A stretch of DNA of 64,000 nucleotides from Stanieria cyanosphaera PCC 7437 (GCF_000317575.1 NC_019748.1:4050501-4114500), one strand, 5' to 3'; counted from the stretch's first letter, positions 53,766-63,467 are shown. Notes: generated by a model not told the origin, from the letters alone. A program made the numbers and translations.

Positions 53766-55664
53766 AAAAAAGACTTCGGTATCAAGGAAATTCTCCACGA
53801 AGCTAGTTTTACCATTGAAGAACAAGATAAAGTAGGGCTAATTGGGGTTAATGGTGGTGGTAAATCAACCTTACTGAAAATGATCGCAGGAATTGAATCG
53901 ATTGATAGTGGCGATCGCCTTGTTAAATCTGGTGCAAGAATTGTCTATCTACCGCAACAACCAGAGGTAAATGAAGATAATACCGTTTTAGATCAGGTAT
54001 TCGCCGATAGTAGCGAAGAGATGAAACTGGTGCGGGAATACGAAGATTTAACTCATAAAATTGCCCACACATCGGGAGATCAGCAAAATCAATTAACAGA
54101 GAAACTAATTAAGGTTACAGAAAAGATTGAAGCAGCTAATGCTTGGGAATTGGAAACCAAGGCGAAAATTATCCTTAGTAAGTTGGGAATTGAAGATTTT
54201 GAGGCGCGAGTCGGAGACTTATCGGGAGGATATCGCAAACGTATTGCACTAGCGACGGCATTAATGAACGAACCCGATCTATTATTAATGGATGAACCTA
54301 CCAACCATCTCGACGCTGCATCGGTAGAGTGGTTACAGGATTATTTGAATAGTTTTCGCGGTGCTATTTTATTAATTACTCACGATCGCTATTTTCTGGA
54401 TCAAGTAACTAATCGTATTTTAGAAATAGACAGAGGAGATCTTTACACCTATTCAGGCAACTACTCTTATTATCTCGAAAAGAAAGCCATACAAGAAGAA
54501 TCAGCAGCATCTACTCAACAAAAACATAAGGGAATACTGCGGAGAGAGTTAGAATGGTTGAAACGAGGTCCAAAAGCTAGAAGTACCAAACAAAAAGCTA
54601 GAATCGATCGCATTGGTGAAATGCAGAATCGAGAATTCAAAGAAGTTCAAGGCAAAGTCGAAATTGACACTCCAGGAAGACGCATCGGGAAAAAAGTAAT
54701 TGAACTGACGAATATTTCTAAAGCTTACAATGGACGCACTTTAATTAAAAATTTTACCTACGAATTTACTCCACGCGATCGCATTGGCGTTATTGGCGGT
54801 AATGGTGCAGGAAAATCTACTATGATGAATATTATTACAAGCAGAGTCGAACCCGATTCGGGAACAGTTGAAATCGGTAGTACAATTCAAATTGGTTATT
54901 TCGATCAACATTCAGAAGATTTACTAGACGCGATCGATCACAATCAAAGAGTAATTGATTACATTAAAGATATCGCAGCTTTTGTTACTACCGCAGATGG
55001 TACTCAAATCAGTGCTTCTCAAATGCTAGAGAGATTTTTATTTCCTGGCAATCAACAGTATGCACCAATTCATAAACTTTCTGGAGGGGAAAAGCGTCGC
55101 TTATTTTTATTACAAGTATTGATGGGTGCGCCTAACGTTTTAATTTTAGACGAACCGACTAACGATTTAGACGTGCAAACTCTTTCGATCTTAGAAGATT
55201 ACCTAGAAAACTTTAATGGTTGCGTAATTACAGTATCCCACGACCGCTATTTCCTCGATCGTACTGTAGAATTTATTTTTGCGATTGAACCTGGTGGTAA
55301 TATTCGTCAATATCCTGGTAATTATTCTATTTATTTAGATTACAAACAAGCAGAAGAGAAAGAAGTAAAACAGGAAGAAAAAGAAACCAAACAAAAAGAG
55401 TCAGTAACTCAAACTCAAAAACCAGTTTCTACTAATAATAAATCTCGTCGTTTATCTAACTACGAAAGAAGAGAATTTGAAAATTTAGAAGCTGAAATTT
55501 CCGAGATGGAAGTAGAAAAAGAAGAATTAGAAAAAACTCTTTACCACAATCCACCCAGTGGTTTTAGTAAGATTCAAGAATTGTCAAAAGAGTTAACCCA
55601 ATTGAATGAAAAGCTGGATCAAGCTACCGAAAGATGGATGGAATTAGCTGAGAGAGACTCTTGA
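53739..55664 (+). CDS. ABC-F ATPase (Uup/EttA-type ribosome-associated)
   Basis: A 641-residue soluble protein with two ABC domains and no membrane segment. Walker A sequences are GVNGGGKST (near 37) and GGNGAGKST (near 353); signatures LSGGYRKRIALA and LSGGEKRRLFLL; Walker B LLLMDEPTNHLD and LILDEPTNDLD. The linker carries the ABC-F P-site tRNA-interaction-type segment (LEWLKRGPKARSTKQKARID), and a C-terminal coiled coil (about 560-640, EEKEVKQEEKETKQKE) resembles Uup. ABC-F proteins act on ribosomes or, for Uup, also in DNA metabolism. Start ATG 53739 lies in a duplicated promoter. Confidence 0.93.
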   Translation: MSIVTLQKIKKDFGIKEILHEASFTIEEQDKVGLIGVNGGGKSTLLKMIAGIESIDSGDRLVKSGARIVYLPQQPEVNEDNTVLDQVFADSSEEMKLVREYEDLTHKIAHTSGDQQNQLTEKLIKVTEKIEAANAWELETKAKIILSKLGIEDFEARVGDLSGGYRKRIALATALMNEPDLLLMDEPTNHLDAASVEWLQDYLNSFRGAILLITHDRYFLDQVTNRILEIDRGDLYTYSGNYSYYLEKKAIQEESAASTQQKHKGILRRELEWLKRGPKARSTKQKARIDRIGEMQNREFKEVQGKVEIDTPGRRIGKKVIELTNISKAYNGRTLIKNFTYEFTPRDRIGVIGGNGAGKSTMMNIITSRVEPDSGTVEIGSTIQIGYFDQHSEDLLDAIDHNQRVIDYIKDIAAFVTTADGTQISASQMLERFLFPGNQQYAPIHKLSGGEKRRLFLLQVLMGAPNVLILDEPTNDLDVQTLSILEDYLENFNGCVITVSHDRYFLDRTVEFIFAIEPGGNIRQYPGNYSIYLDYKQAEEKEVKQEEKETKQKESVTQTQKPVSTNNKSRRLSNYERREFENLEAEISEMEVEKEELEKTLYHNPPSGFSKIQELSKELTQLNEKLDQATERWMELAERDS

Positions 55665-55713
55665 AATATTGATAAAGAGATAATAAAAATCTAAAATTCA
55701 AACATAAAACTTA

Positions 55714-56892
55714 CTATAAAGATGGTAATAATAAAGAAGCAATAGATTCTGCGTTTCGTTTTTCGCGCCACAACCAATGATAATCTTGTCCGTGAGTTTT
55801 GAGATGAGCGATCGCATTATTAATGAGATTTTCTAACTCATCAAAATCGGTAAAAGTAGAACCAATTGTTACTGGATAATGAATCTGTTGTTTAATTAAA
55901 GGATAATCTGAAGCAATAATGTAACAACCACAAGAAGCAGCATCACTAATTACACCACTGGTACGATAATAATAGCGATCGCGATCGTAATGAATTACTA
56001 AAATATCAATTTGTTGTAGTAGTTGTAAGTAGTCTTGTTCTTTGGTTGTATCGTAAATTTGTGCATTTATTTGATCTAAGTAAGCAGGTTTTTGACCAAA
56101 AGGAGTTCCAATGATTAATTCGCATTCTGAATGATGTTGAAGATATTTTTGAAGTTTTTCTAAGATTTTACCAATGGGTTTATCAGCCCTAATCATTCCC
56201 ACAATACCAATTTTTATAGAAGTATTTTCGGTTAATCTTTCTCCTGATTTTAATCTGGGAAAAACATCATTTCTAAGAGGATGAGGTATAATTATTTTTG
56301 TAGCAGAAGGTAATTGAACTTTGGTAGGTAAAATATCGTCGTTTAATTCTAATAAAATTACTTTGAAGCGTTTAAATAATTTTAAATAAAGTTTTAAATA
56401 TAATAAACCCCAATATTTAAGTTGACTATGAATAGCAAATTGTTGATTACCATGCAGCATAATAAAAATTTCTTTACCTGTTAAAGCTAGTAAGGGTAGT
56501 AATAATAATAAATGTTGATTATAAGCTTCAAATATTAGTAAAGCATCGCATTTTTTCAGTTTTAAAGCTCTAATGCCCATAGCAAAATGACGATATTCTC
56601 GTCGTAAATGCAAACCAACTGCATAAACAGGAATAGCCTGAGTAAAGTTTTTTAACCATAAAGGTAAAGGAGTTTCAATAGACAAAAATTCTATTTTCTT
56701 TTCACCTAAATACTGATTAAGATTCAGTAAATCTTTCAATCCTTCATGAAATAATTGAATTTGAGAATGCTCATTAACTGTTTGTGATGATTGAGTAATA
56801 GTTGGTTCAAGAGATGTCATGGTAATCTCTTCTCTGTCAAGGTAGTAGTTTTCTTCGCCAAGATAACATACAAAAATTCCTTCCTCAGACAC
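55714..56892 (-). CDS. Glycosyltransferase (GT-B fold)
   Basis: About 392 residues if the GTG at 56892 is the start, or about 368 from ATG 56820; the latter has an AGAGAAGAG stretch before it, the former keeps an N-terminal beta-strand-like GIFVCYLGEENYY. The donor half has KIGIVGMIRADKPIGKILEKL, ELIIGTPFGQ and DILVIHYDRDRYYYRTSGVISDAASCGCYIIASD, matching GT4-like enzymes. Acceptor and product are unknown. It converges on abcF. Confidence 0.75.
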   Translation of the reverse strand: MSEEGIFVCYLGEENYYLDREEITMTSLEPTITQSSQTVNEHSQIQLFHEGLKDLLNLNQYLGEKKIEFLSIETPLPLWLKNFTQAIPVYAVGLHLRREYRHFAMGIRALKLKKCDALLIFEAYNQHLLLLLPLLALTGKEIFIMLHGNQQFAIHSQLKYWGLLYLKLYLKLFKRFKVILLELNDDILPTKVQLPSATKIIIPHPLRNDVFPRLKSGERLTENTSIKIGIVGMIRADKPIGKILEKLQKYLQHHSECELIIGTPFGQKPAYLDQINAQIYDTTKEQDYLQLLQQIDILVIHYDRDRYYYRTSGVISDAASCGCYIIASDYPLIKQQIHYPVTIGSTFTDFDELENLINNAIAHLKTHGQDYHWLWREKRNAESIASLLLPSL

Positions 56893-57039
56893 AAGCGTAG
56901 TAGTTTTTAGCGCGACATAATACTAAATTCTTAGATCAAATACTTGAAAGTGTGAAGCGTCCTAAACGCAGCAAAGAATCTAAATAAAAAATATCTAGTG
57001 CGATCGCGACATCAACAGCGATCGCAAATGAATAATTAA

Positions 57040-57543
57040 TTAAGGACAGAATAAAGTATCTTTAGTATTGCGTCCTGTAGTAGGATTAGTTCCCGAAGCA
57101 TTTTCACAGAGCATTTTTTCAGTAGTGGGACTCAGTAGTACGTTAGTAAAATCAGCCCCTTCGATAATGGCTTCATCTAGTAGGGTATTAGTCATAAAAG
57201 CTCCTGTCAAGATGGCATTAGTAAAATTAGCGCGTGTCAGACGACAAGATTCGAGATCTGCATTAGAGAGATTTGCCCCTGTAAAATTAACCCTAGATAG
57301 ATTAGAACCAAACAATCTCACGCCACTAAGATCTGAATAACTAAAATCACTACCACGCAAACTAGCATGATCGAAAATAGCATCTCTTAGATCTTGATGG
57401 GAAAAGTCAGTATCAATCAAAGCACGATTACTATAATTTACTGCCCAAGTAGGCTCGACTAAAATACTAATACTACCCAAAAGTAGTACCATCACCAAAG
57501 TTATTAGTTTAATTCCAAATTGCTTAATTATCCTCGTTTTCAT
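57040..57543 (-). CDS. Exported pentapeptide-repeat protein
   Basis: About 167 residues from ATG 57543 (TTG at 57555 also in frame). A signal peptide (IKLITLVMVLLLGSISILV, cleavage near PTWA) precedes the repeat region from about residue 50: pentapeptides of the A(D/N)LxX type such as LRDAIFDHASLRGSDFSYSD, forming a right-handed quadrilateral beta-helix. A Cys-containing end (EKMLCENASGTNP..LFCP) suggests a disulfide in the periplasm or lumen. Function unknown; it shares the minus strand with the NDH-2 gene, which ends 20 bases before it begins. Confidence 0.8.
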   Translation of the reverse strand: MKTRIIKQFGIKLITLVMVLLLGSISILVEPTWAVNYSNRALIDTDFSHQDLRDAIFDHASLRGSDFSYSDLSGVRLFGSNLSRVNFTGANLSNADLESCRLTRANFTNAILTGAFMTNTLLDEAIIEGADFTNVLLSPTTEKMLCENASGTNPTTGRNTKDTLFCP

Positions 57544-57563
57544 TGTTCTAACCAACTTTTGCG

Positions 57564-58751
57564 TTAAGTCAACAACTCAACTAGCGGTTGAGTGATCCAA
57601 TTAAATCCCACTGTAAGCTGATGCTTGAGAGTAGGTAAGCGGTAAAGATAAATTAGACGACGGGCGATATAAGCAAGAGAACCATCTAAGTTTAAACCTA
57701 AACCGCTAATACTAGCATTATCCACCCCTAGGGTCATCATTTCGCCTAAAGGTTGATAACGGAAAGGTAATAACGGGCGATCGCTCATACTAGCCCAAAG
57801 ATTCCAAGCGCAGTAATCTGATTGTTGAAAAGCGACTTGTGCTGTGGCAGGTACTAATTGTCCTGTGGCATCTTGGCAACTGGCAATATCTCCCAGGGCA
57901 AAGATATCTTCATGTTCTAATACTTGTAGATTAGCATTAGTTTTTAACAAACCTTGAGAATCTTGAGGTAGTGGCAGTTTTCTCATGAATTCTGAAACTT
58001 GATTGCCTACTGTCCACAACACTAAATCTACGGGAATAGTATCTACCTTTCCTTTATAAGCTAAAGAAATACTATCAGCTTCAACTTGCTCGACTTCTGT
58101 TTCTACATCTAACCAAATCTTGCGTTTTTCTAACGCTTTAGTGGCTGCTTCCTGATTAAATTGAGAACTATCTTTAAGGATTTTGTCTCCGCGCTCGATA
58201 ATTCTAATTCTACCTTTATCGCCGAGGCGGTCTGCGATTTTACAAGCTAATTCTACACCACTATAACCACCACCCACCACTGCAACCCTAATTTTATCTC
58301 GGTTTGATTGTTCTAATAACCGCAGTTCTTCTCTAAGACGATAAGCATCATTGAGAGTACGAAAAGGAATTGCATGAAGAATTGCCCCAGGGACGGTATT
58401 GAGAGGGGTTTTTCCTCCCATCGCAATGACTAATTTAGTGTAAGTCAGTTCTGAGGAATGATCTAATTTGACTCTTTTTGCCTCAATATCGATATCTGTC
58501 ACCGAGGCTTGATAAAATACTATTCCTGTGTCTGCCAAAATTTCTTCAAAGGGAGGAGCAATTTCCCACGTTTGTAGTTCTTCTGTAACTAACTCATACA
58601 GTAAAGGTGCAAATAAAAAGCGATCGCTTTTGTCTACGAGAACTATTTCTGGTTGTTGTTCTTTTTCCCAAGGTAATTGACTTAATCGCAAGGCAGTATA
58701 CAAACCGCCAAAACCACCACCAAGGATGCAGATACGTTGTTTCTCAGTCAT
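57564..58751 (-). CDS. Type-2 NADH dehydrogenase (NAD(P)/FAD oxidoreductase)
   Basis: A 395-residue flavoprotein with the FAD-binding ILGGGFGGLYTALRLSQLP at the start, the NAD-binding VAVVGGGYSGVELACKIADRLG (near 155), and the C-terminal FAD-contacting LFALGDIASCQ-type motif (IFALGDIASCQDATG) and Leu-rich membrane-surface helices. It would oxidise NAD(P)H and pass electrons to plastoquinone without pumping protons. Cyanobacteria have several such NDH-2 copies (NdbA/B/C types); the type cannot be fixed here. Confidence 0.88.
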   Translation of the reverse strand: MTEKQRICILGGGFGGLYTALRLSQLPWEKEQQPEIVLVDKSDRFLFAPLLYELVTEELQTWEIAPPFEEILADTGIVFYQASVTDIDIEAKRVKLDHSSELTYTKLVIAMGGKTPLNTVPGAILHAIPFRTLNDAYRLREELRLLEQSNRDKIRVAVVGGGYSGVELACKIADRLGDKGRIRIIERGDKILKDSSQFNQEAATKALEKRKIWLDVETEVEQVEADSISLAYKGKVDTIPVDLVLWTVGNQVSEFMRKLPLPQDSQGLLKTNANLQVLEHEDIFALGDIASCQDATGQLVPATAQVAFQQSDYCAWNLWASMSDRPLLPFRYQPLGEMMTLGVDNASISGLGLNLDGSLAYIARRLIYLYRLPTLKHQLTVGFNWITQPLVELLT

Positions 58752-58804
58752 AACAGTGCTGTTGTTGGTTGCAGGAGACTGATTTTAGGATAACAATAGT
58801 TGAG

Positions 58805-58832
58805 GTAGAGACGTTAAATTTAACGTCTGTAC
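58805..58832. repeat. 28-bp palindrome, second sequence type
   Basis: Left arm GTAGAGACGTTAAA faces TTTAACGTCTGTAC; one pair mismatches. It has the same 14+14 build as the GTAGrGGCAATTCA family but different inner bases. It lies in the 99-base divergent gap between the NDH-2 and pip genes, so it could affect either promoter. Confidence 0.65.
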
Positions 58833-58850
58833 GTTTGAACAGGGGTAGAA

Positions 58851-59804
58851 ATGAGAGAATTATATCCGCCGATTGAACCTTATCATGAAGGGAAATTGCA
58901 GGTTTCTGAGTTACATACAATTCATTTTGAACAGTCTGGTAATCCTAATGGTAAACCAGTAATTTTTTTGCATGGTGGCCCTGGTGGTGGTATTACACCC
59001 ATGTATCGGCAGTATTTCGAGCCAAATTTATGGCGCATTATTATTTTCGATCAACGTGGTTGCGGTCAAAGTACTCCCTATGCAGAGTTAAGGGAAAATA
59101 CTACTTGGGATTTAGTGAGTGATATTGAAAAACTGAGAGAACATTTAGGTATTCAACAATGGGTTGTTTTTGGTGGTAGTTGGGGTAGTACCTTAGCCCT
59201 TGCTTATAGTCAAACTCATCCTAAAAGTTGTTTAGGTTTGATTTTACGGGGCATCTTTATGTTGCGTCCCCAAGAGTTACATTGGTTTTATCAGGAAGGG
59301 GCAAGTTATATTTTTCCCGATGCTTGGCAAGAGTATCTTAAACCAATTCGTGTTGAAGAACGTCACGATTTATTATCTGCTTATTACCGAAGATTGACTA
59401 GCGAAAATCTCCAGGTTCGTCTGGAAGCTGCCCGTGCTTGGTCGGTTTGGGAGGGAAGTACCAGCAAACTTTTTCCTTCAGAAAGTACGATTCAACGTTT
59501 TGGTGAAGCTGATTTTGCGGAGGCTTTTGCCCGTATTGAATGTCATTATTTTGTTAACAAGGGATTTTTTAAAACACCCAATCAACTATTAGACAATGTA
59601 GACCGCATTCGTCATCTACCCGCAGTCATCGTTCAAGGTAGATATGATGTGGTTTGTCCGATGATTACCGCTTGGGAATTACATCAAGCTTGGCAAGAAG
59701 CAGAATTTATCGTTGTTCCCGATGCAGGACATTCTATGAGTGAACCAGGAATTCGTACTGCTTTAATTGAGGCGAGCGATCACGTAGTGCGAGTCGTAGG
59801 CTGA
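58851..59804 (+). CDS. pip: Proline iminopeptidase
   Basis: A 317-residue alpha/beta hydrolase that removes N-terminal proline from peptides in the cytosol. The oxyanion and nucleophile regions are HGGPGGGITP and GGSWGSTLALAYS (Ser nucleophile), with DQRGCGQSTPYA, and the acid/His residues near the end (GRYDVVCPM, AGHSMSEPG). Length and start (ATG 58851, opening RELYPPIEPYHEGKL) are usual. The last codons lie in a GC-richer stretch with small hairpins (59790-59845). Confidence 0.95.
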   Translation: MRELYPPIEPYHEGKLQVSELHTIHFEQSGNPNGKPVIFLHGGPGGGITPMYRQYFEPNLWRIIIFDQRGCGQSTPYAELRENTTWDLVSDIEKLREHLGIQQWVVFGGSWGSTLALAYSQTHPKSCLGLILRGIFMLRPQELHWFYQEGASYIFPDAWQEYLKPIRVEERHDLLSAYYRRLTSENLQVRLEAARAWSVWEGSTSKLFPSESTIQRFGEADFAEAFARIECHYFVNKGFFKTPNQLLDNVDRIRHLPAVIVQGRYDVVCPMITAWELHQAWQEAEFIVVPDAGHSMSEPGIRTALIEASDHVVRVVG

Positions 59805-59882
59805 CCGCTTTGCTGCTACTTTGTAGTCGCTTTGCTTGTAGCAGAGATTAAGATTAATAGATAAAAAGTTTTGGTCTAATAA

Positions 59883-60038
59883 AAAACAGATGAAATTCTT
59901 GCTCTTAAAATCAAATTACTGAAGAAAACACTCACTATTCCAGGAAAAGATGGCGATGATGTACCAATTTACTTGGAAAAGCAGTTAGCTCACTTATTAA
60001 ATGAACTTAAAAAATTAAGAGAGAATAAAGATTTATGA
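59883..60038 (+). pseudogene. Possible remnant or mini gene coupled to the HicB-like gene
   Basis: An open frame without an in-frame ATG runs from after TAA 59880-59882 to TGA 60036-60038, encoding a helical, charged peptide (LKIKLLKKTLTIPGKDG, LEKQLAHLLNELKKLRENKD). Its stop overlaps the HicB-like ATG (ATGA), the form of a translationally coupled gene. The N-terminus seems lost or uses a rare start. No family recognised. Confidence 0.35.
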
Positions 60039-60253
60039 ATCAATATAGCATGACTGTTCAATGGTCTGAAGAAGATCGGCTTTTTTTAGTAACAATTCCA
60101 GAGTTTGCAGAACGTGTTGTCATGCCTTGCACTTACGGTAGAACTCGTGAAGAAGCAATTCATAATGGAGAAGATGTAATTGAAATGTACTTGGAAGCTT
60201 GGCGAGCAGAAGGTGAATTAATCCCCGAACCAAATACGCTTCAAATTGCGTAA
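60035..60253 (+). CDS. Orphan HicB-like protein
   Basis: A 72-residue protein with the HicB fold: VQWSEEDRLFLVTIPEFAE, TYGRTREEAIHNGEDVIEMYLEAWRAEG, ending at IPEPN. No HicA-like toxin is next to it. It is followed 38 bases later by a PD-(D/E)XK-like protein and preceded by a coupled mini open frame. It may be a solitary antitoxin or an antitoxin to one of those neighbours. Confidence 0.8.
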   Translation: MNQYSMTVQWSEEDRLFLVTIPEFAERVVMPCTYGRTREEAIHNGEDVIEMYLEAWRAEGELIPEPNTLQIA

Positions 60254-60291
60254 TAACCCTATTTTAAATACATAACATTTAAAAATTTATA

Positions 60292-60957
60292 ATGTCCATT
60301 GAAATTCAAGATGAATATGCGATCGCATTAGATAGCTTAATACCAACATTGAAAAGTTCATATGAGCAAATGAAGCTATCATGTTTTTCTAATGGTAGTT
60401 TTGATTATTCTCAAGCCATCATTAATCGGCTACGTGCCTTTTATCTTTTACAATTAGGAATAAAAGGTTTTCTTGATAAGAAAGTTGCTCAAGCGGGTTC
60501 AGACTTTTTTGTAGAAACAATTCTATTTTTTCTGAAGTTGTTCAATGATGTAGAAAAGCTTGGCTTTGAAATTAGATCGGAACAAGCTATAGAGCGTAAA
60601 CGTAATGCTCTACGTCCTGATATAACAATTTGGAGTGGTACTGAATTACTTGCTGTAATAGAATGTAAAACACAACTTGGGTGGCATCGCCGTCAATGGG
60701 ATTTTCATTTCAAAGATCGAGAGAATAAAATAAAAGCAGCATTTCCAAAGGCTCAAGTATTTCTGGTGGTAATGAGTGGTAGTAACTGGTCAGGATTTGG
60801 AGATGATCCCAGAGTTGGTCAACAATTATTTTGTTTACTAAAAAGTGGTATTTGGCCTACGAATTTATCTGTTAATTATGATGAAAATGTTTTAGAAACT
60901 AGGATTGAAAAGCTTTTTGCTCAACTTAGAAATTTGCGGTTTGATATTTCTGCATAG
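60292..60957 (+). CDS. PD-(D/E)XK-like nuclease-fold protein of unknown role
   Basis: A 221-residue soluble protein. The part near 110-130 reads ALRPDITIWSGTELLAVIECKTQ, a D-x(n)-E-x-K arrangement (PD...ECK) of the PD-(D/E)XK nuclease superfamily, followed by WHRRQWDFHFKDRENKI. The N-terminal half is helical. I do not recognise the exact family; restriction-endonuclease-like and DNA-repair proteins share this motif. No methyltransferase is near, so classical restriction is not supported. It sits 38 bases after the HicB-like gene. Confidence 0.6.
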   Translation: MSIEIQDEYAIALDSLIPTLKSSYEQMKLSCFSNGSFDYSQAIINRLRAFYLLQLGIKGFLDKKVAQAGSDFFVETILFFLKLFNDVEKLGFEIRSEQAIERKRNALRPDITIWSGTELLAVIECKTQLGWHRRQWDFHFKDRENKIKAAFPKAQVFLVVMSGSNWSGFGDDPRVGQQLFCLLKSGIWPTNLSVNYDENVLETRIEKLFAQLRNLRFDISA

Positions 60958-61056
60958 TTGTATAATAAGTTTCTGCTTCTCATCATTAGAGGCAAATATA
61001 GCATACTGGCTTTTTGTTGATAGATTATGAACTATAAACTATTAACTTAAATCTTT

Positions 61057-62337
61057 ATGCAACAGCTAGAACAATTATTAGAACTGGCAAAACAAAAGGG
61101 TGCAACAGATGCGGAAGTGTATCAAGTGCGATCGCAATCTCGCCCAGTTTTTTTTGAAGGAAATCGCCTCAAACAGTTAGAAAGTTCTCAATCAGAAGGA
61201 ACTGCGTTAAGAATTTGGCGTGATAATTGTCCTGGTTTAGCAGTAGCTTATGGACAGGTAGATGCAGAGACTTTGGTAGATAAAGCTTTAGCCCTTTCTC
61301 AATTAAATGAACCTGAAACTATTGAATTAACTGAAGCACGAACAGAGATTGTTGCTAATCAAGGTACGGTTTTACCTGTGGAAACTTTCATCGAAATGGG
61401 TCAAACTGCGATCGCAACTTTGCGTCAAGCTTATCCAGAAATTATTTGTTCGGCAGAATTTGAATGTGAAGAGGAAACTACTACTTTAATTAATTCTCGC
61501 GGGCTTTATTGTCAATATACTGATACTTCTTTAAGTTATTATCTCGGTGCAGAATTAGTTAGAGGAGAAGATTTTTTAGGTATCTATGACGGAGAATACA
61601 GTCGAGAAAAATTGAATCCCGAACAAATTGTTCAGCAAATTATTCAACGTCTTGACTGGGCAAAAAATAATACTAAAGCAATTACGGGTAAAGTACCTGT
61701 TCTCTTTACTGCCAATGCTGTTACTATGTTGTGGGGAACAGTTTCCGCAGCTTTGAATGGTAAACGAATCTTAGAAGGTTCTTCTCCTTGGAGTGAAAGC
61801 AAAGGTAAAGCAGTAGTTTCGGAATTAATTACTTTAACTCAACAACCAGATAAGGAACCCTATAGTTGCCCCTTTGATGATGAAGGTGTTGTCACTCAAT
61901 CTCTTAATCTGATCGTAGGTGGCAGACTAGAACAATTTTACTGCGATCGCGCTATTGGTAGAGAATTAGGAATAGGTAGTACGGGTAATGGTTTTCGTCC
62001 TGGTTTAGGTAGTTATTCTACTCCTTCTTTAATTAATTTAATTGTTAAAGCTGGTCATGGTTCTTTATTCGATTTAATTAATCAGTTAAATAATGGCATC
62101 ATTGTCGATCAAATTCTCGGTGGTGGTGCGGATATTTCTGGAGACTTTTCTATTAATATTGATTTGGGCTATCGTGTGAAAAATGGAGAGATAATAGGAA
62201 GGATTAAAGATACGATGATCGCAGGTAATGTATACACTGTTTTGAAGCAAGTCGTTGCTTTAGGTGAAGATTTAACTTGGAATGGTTCTTGTTATACTCC
62301 TTCAATGATTGTGTCAGGCTTATCGATAGTGGGTTAG
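61057..62337 (+). CDS. pmbA: TldE/PmbA-family metalloprotease subunit
   Basis: A 426-residue protein of the TldD/TldE family, which together cleave unfolded small peptides such as microcins or antitoxins. It opens LEQLLELAKQKGATDAEVYQVRS and has LINSRGLYCQYTDTSLSYYLGAELV and LGGGADISGDFSINIDLGYRVKNGEI near the end. No HExxxH zinc motif is seen, as expected for TldE, whose partner TldD carries it. TldD is not in this window. Family identification is firm; the peptide substrate is unknown. Confidence 0.92.
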   Translation: MQQLEQLLELAKQKGATDAEVYQVRSQSRPVFFEGNRLKQLESSQSEGTALRIWRDNCPGLAVAYGQVDAETLVDKALALSQLNEPETIELTEARTEIVANQGTVLPVETFIEMGQTAIATLRQAYPEIICSAEFECEEETTTLINSRGLYCQYTDTSLSYYLGAELVRGEDFLGIYDGEYSREKLNPEQIVQQIIQRLDWAKNNTKAITGKVPVLFTANAVTMLWGTVSAALNGKRILEGSSPWSESKGKAVVSELITLTQQPDKEPYSCPFDDEGVVTQSLNLIVGGRLEQFYCDRAIGRELGIGSTGNGFRPGLGSYSTPSLINLIVKAGHGSLFDLINQLNNGIIVDQILGGGADISGDFSINIDLGYRVKNGEIIGRIKDTMIAGNVYTVLKQVVALGEDLTWNGSCYTPSMIVSGLSIVG

Positions 62338-62620
62338 GTCTAAAAGAACACTAAAAAACAACATTGCATTTAAAGTGGAAGAAAAGGGGCAAAGAAAAAC
62401 CTATTATTAATAAATTCTCTGTTGCACCTCTGCGAAAATATCTTCTAATTTTTGACGATAACTGATAGCAGTTTTTACTTTCATAGATTACAGCAAACAT
62501 TTAGATTTTTTAGATTGTTCATGGTTGATAGTTAACTAATAATTGTAGAGGCAATTCATGAATTGCCTCTACTGGTAACTGCTTTATGTTTGCACATAAG
62601 ATAGAATTGCTATAGCATGC
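62338..62620. other. Gap with palindrome between pmbA and glycosyltransferase cluster
   Basis: The gap is 283 bases with the perfect 28-bp palindrome at 62545. The genes converge, so it may contain terminators, but no U-run hairpin stands out. Confidence 0.4.
62545..62572. repeat. 28-bp perfect palindrome, family copy C
   Basis: Left arm GTAGAGGCAATTCA is followed directly by TGAATTGCCTCTAC. Compared with 14413, bases differ at several arm positions but always in matching pairs. Confidence 0.75.
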
Positions 62621-63466
62621 TTACTGAAAAATTAAACCGCTTTGAGAAAATTGTTCAATTAAAAATTCTTTGTGGAGAAAAATATTTTGCTCTTCGGGCG
62701 GTTTAGGTGCATTACTAGGAGCATCCTGAAGTAAATTGGAACTATATTGATTCAATTCTTTTAATAATTGAGTATCTCCTTTAGCATCTTTAGTTGCAGC
62801 AAAAGCTCTAATAATAGTATTTCCTGTTCTACCAATATAAGGATGAGTTAAATTAATTAATTTTATAGTAGATTGATGATTGATTTTTTCATAAGCTTTC
62901 CATAAAGTTAATTGATCGATATATTTGCTATCTTGGGGTTGTTCTAATAAATTCCAAAGTTGTAAAACCCATTCCTGAGTTAAAGCTTTAGCTGCCATAG
63001 TATTAGATAAACCGATAATATTCATAGTTAATCTTAAGGCTTCATGCTTCATTTTTGGTCTAGCAAAAATACAAAGATCGCCTTGTTCAAATAATTTGCC
63101 AAATTTGTTTAAATCTTTTCTAATAATTGTATCAGCATCTAATTGAAGTAAATTTTCTATATTGGGATTAGACCGCAGTTCATTAATAAAAAAGATTCGC
63201 CTAGCAATTGAATATAATCTTTGTTCATAGGCATGAGTAAATTCTTTATTTTCATGAATTATTTCTATATTTTTGAATTCCTGATATTCTTGTAAATTTT
63301 CTTCCTCAATATTAATAGCTAAAACTTTAACTTGAACTTGAGGAGAATTTTTAAGTAAAGAATTTAATAAAATTTTGCCATAATGAAGATATTTATCATC
63401 AAAACTAGTACTGACAGTAAGATGAGCATCTTGTGTCTTGAAGATATTCAATAAAGAATTAAACAT
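62621..63466 (-). CDS. Glycosyltransferase, GT8-like
   Basis: A 281-residue GT-A-type enzyme. TVSTSFDDKYLHYGKILLNSLLKNSP opens it, and the DxD-type metal-binding motif is LLQLDADTIIRKDLNKF (near 110). A WVLQLWNLLEQPQDSKYIDQ segment and HPYIGRTG follow. It resembles LPS/sugar transferases of family 8. The acceptor is unknown. It starts one base before the end of the GT4 gene, so the two are one operon. Confidence 0.78.
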   Translation of the reverse strand: MFNSLLNIFKTQDAHLTVSTSFDDKYLHYGKILLNSLLKNSPQVQVKVLAINIEEENLQEYQEFKNIEIIHENKEFTHAYEQRLYSIARRIFFINELRSNPNIENLLQLDADTIIRKDLNKFGKLFEQGDLCIFARPKMKHEALRLTMNIIGLSNTMAAKALTQEWVLQLWNLLEQPQDSKYIDQLTLWKAYEKINHQSTIKLINLTHPYIGRTGNTIIRAFAATKDAKGDTQLLKELNQYSSNLLQDAPSNAPKPPEEQNIFLHKEFLIEQFSQSGLIFQ

Positions 63467-63467
63467 A

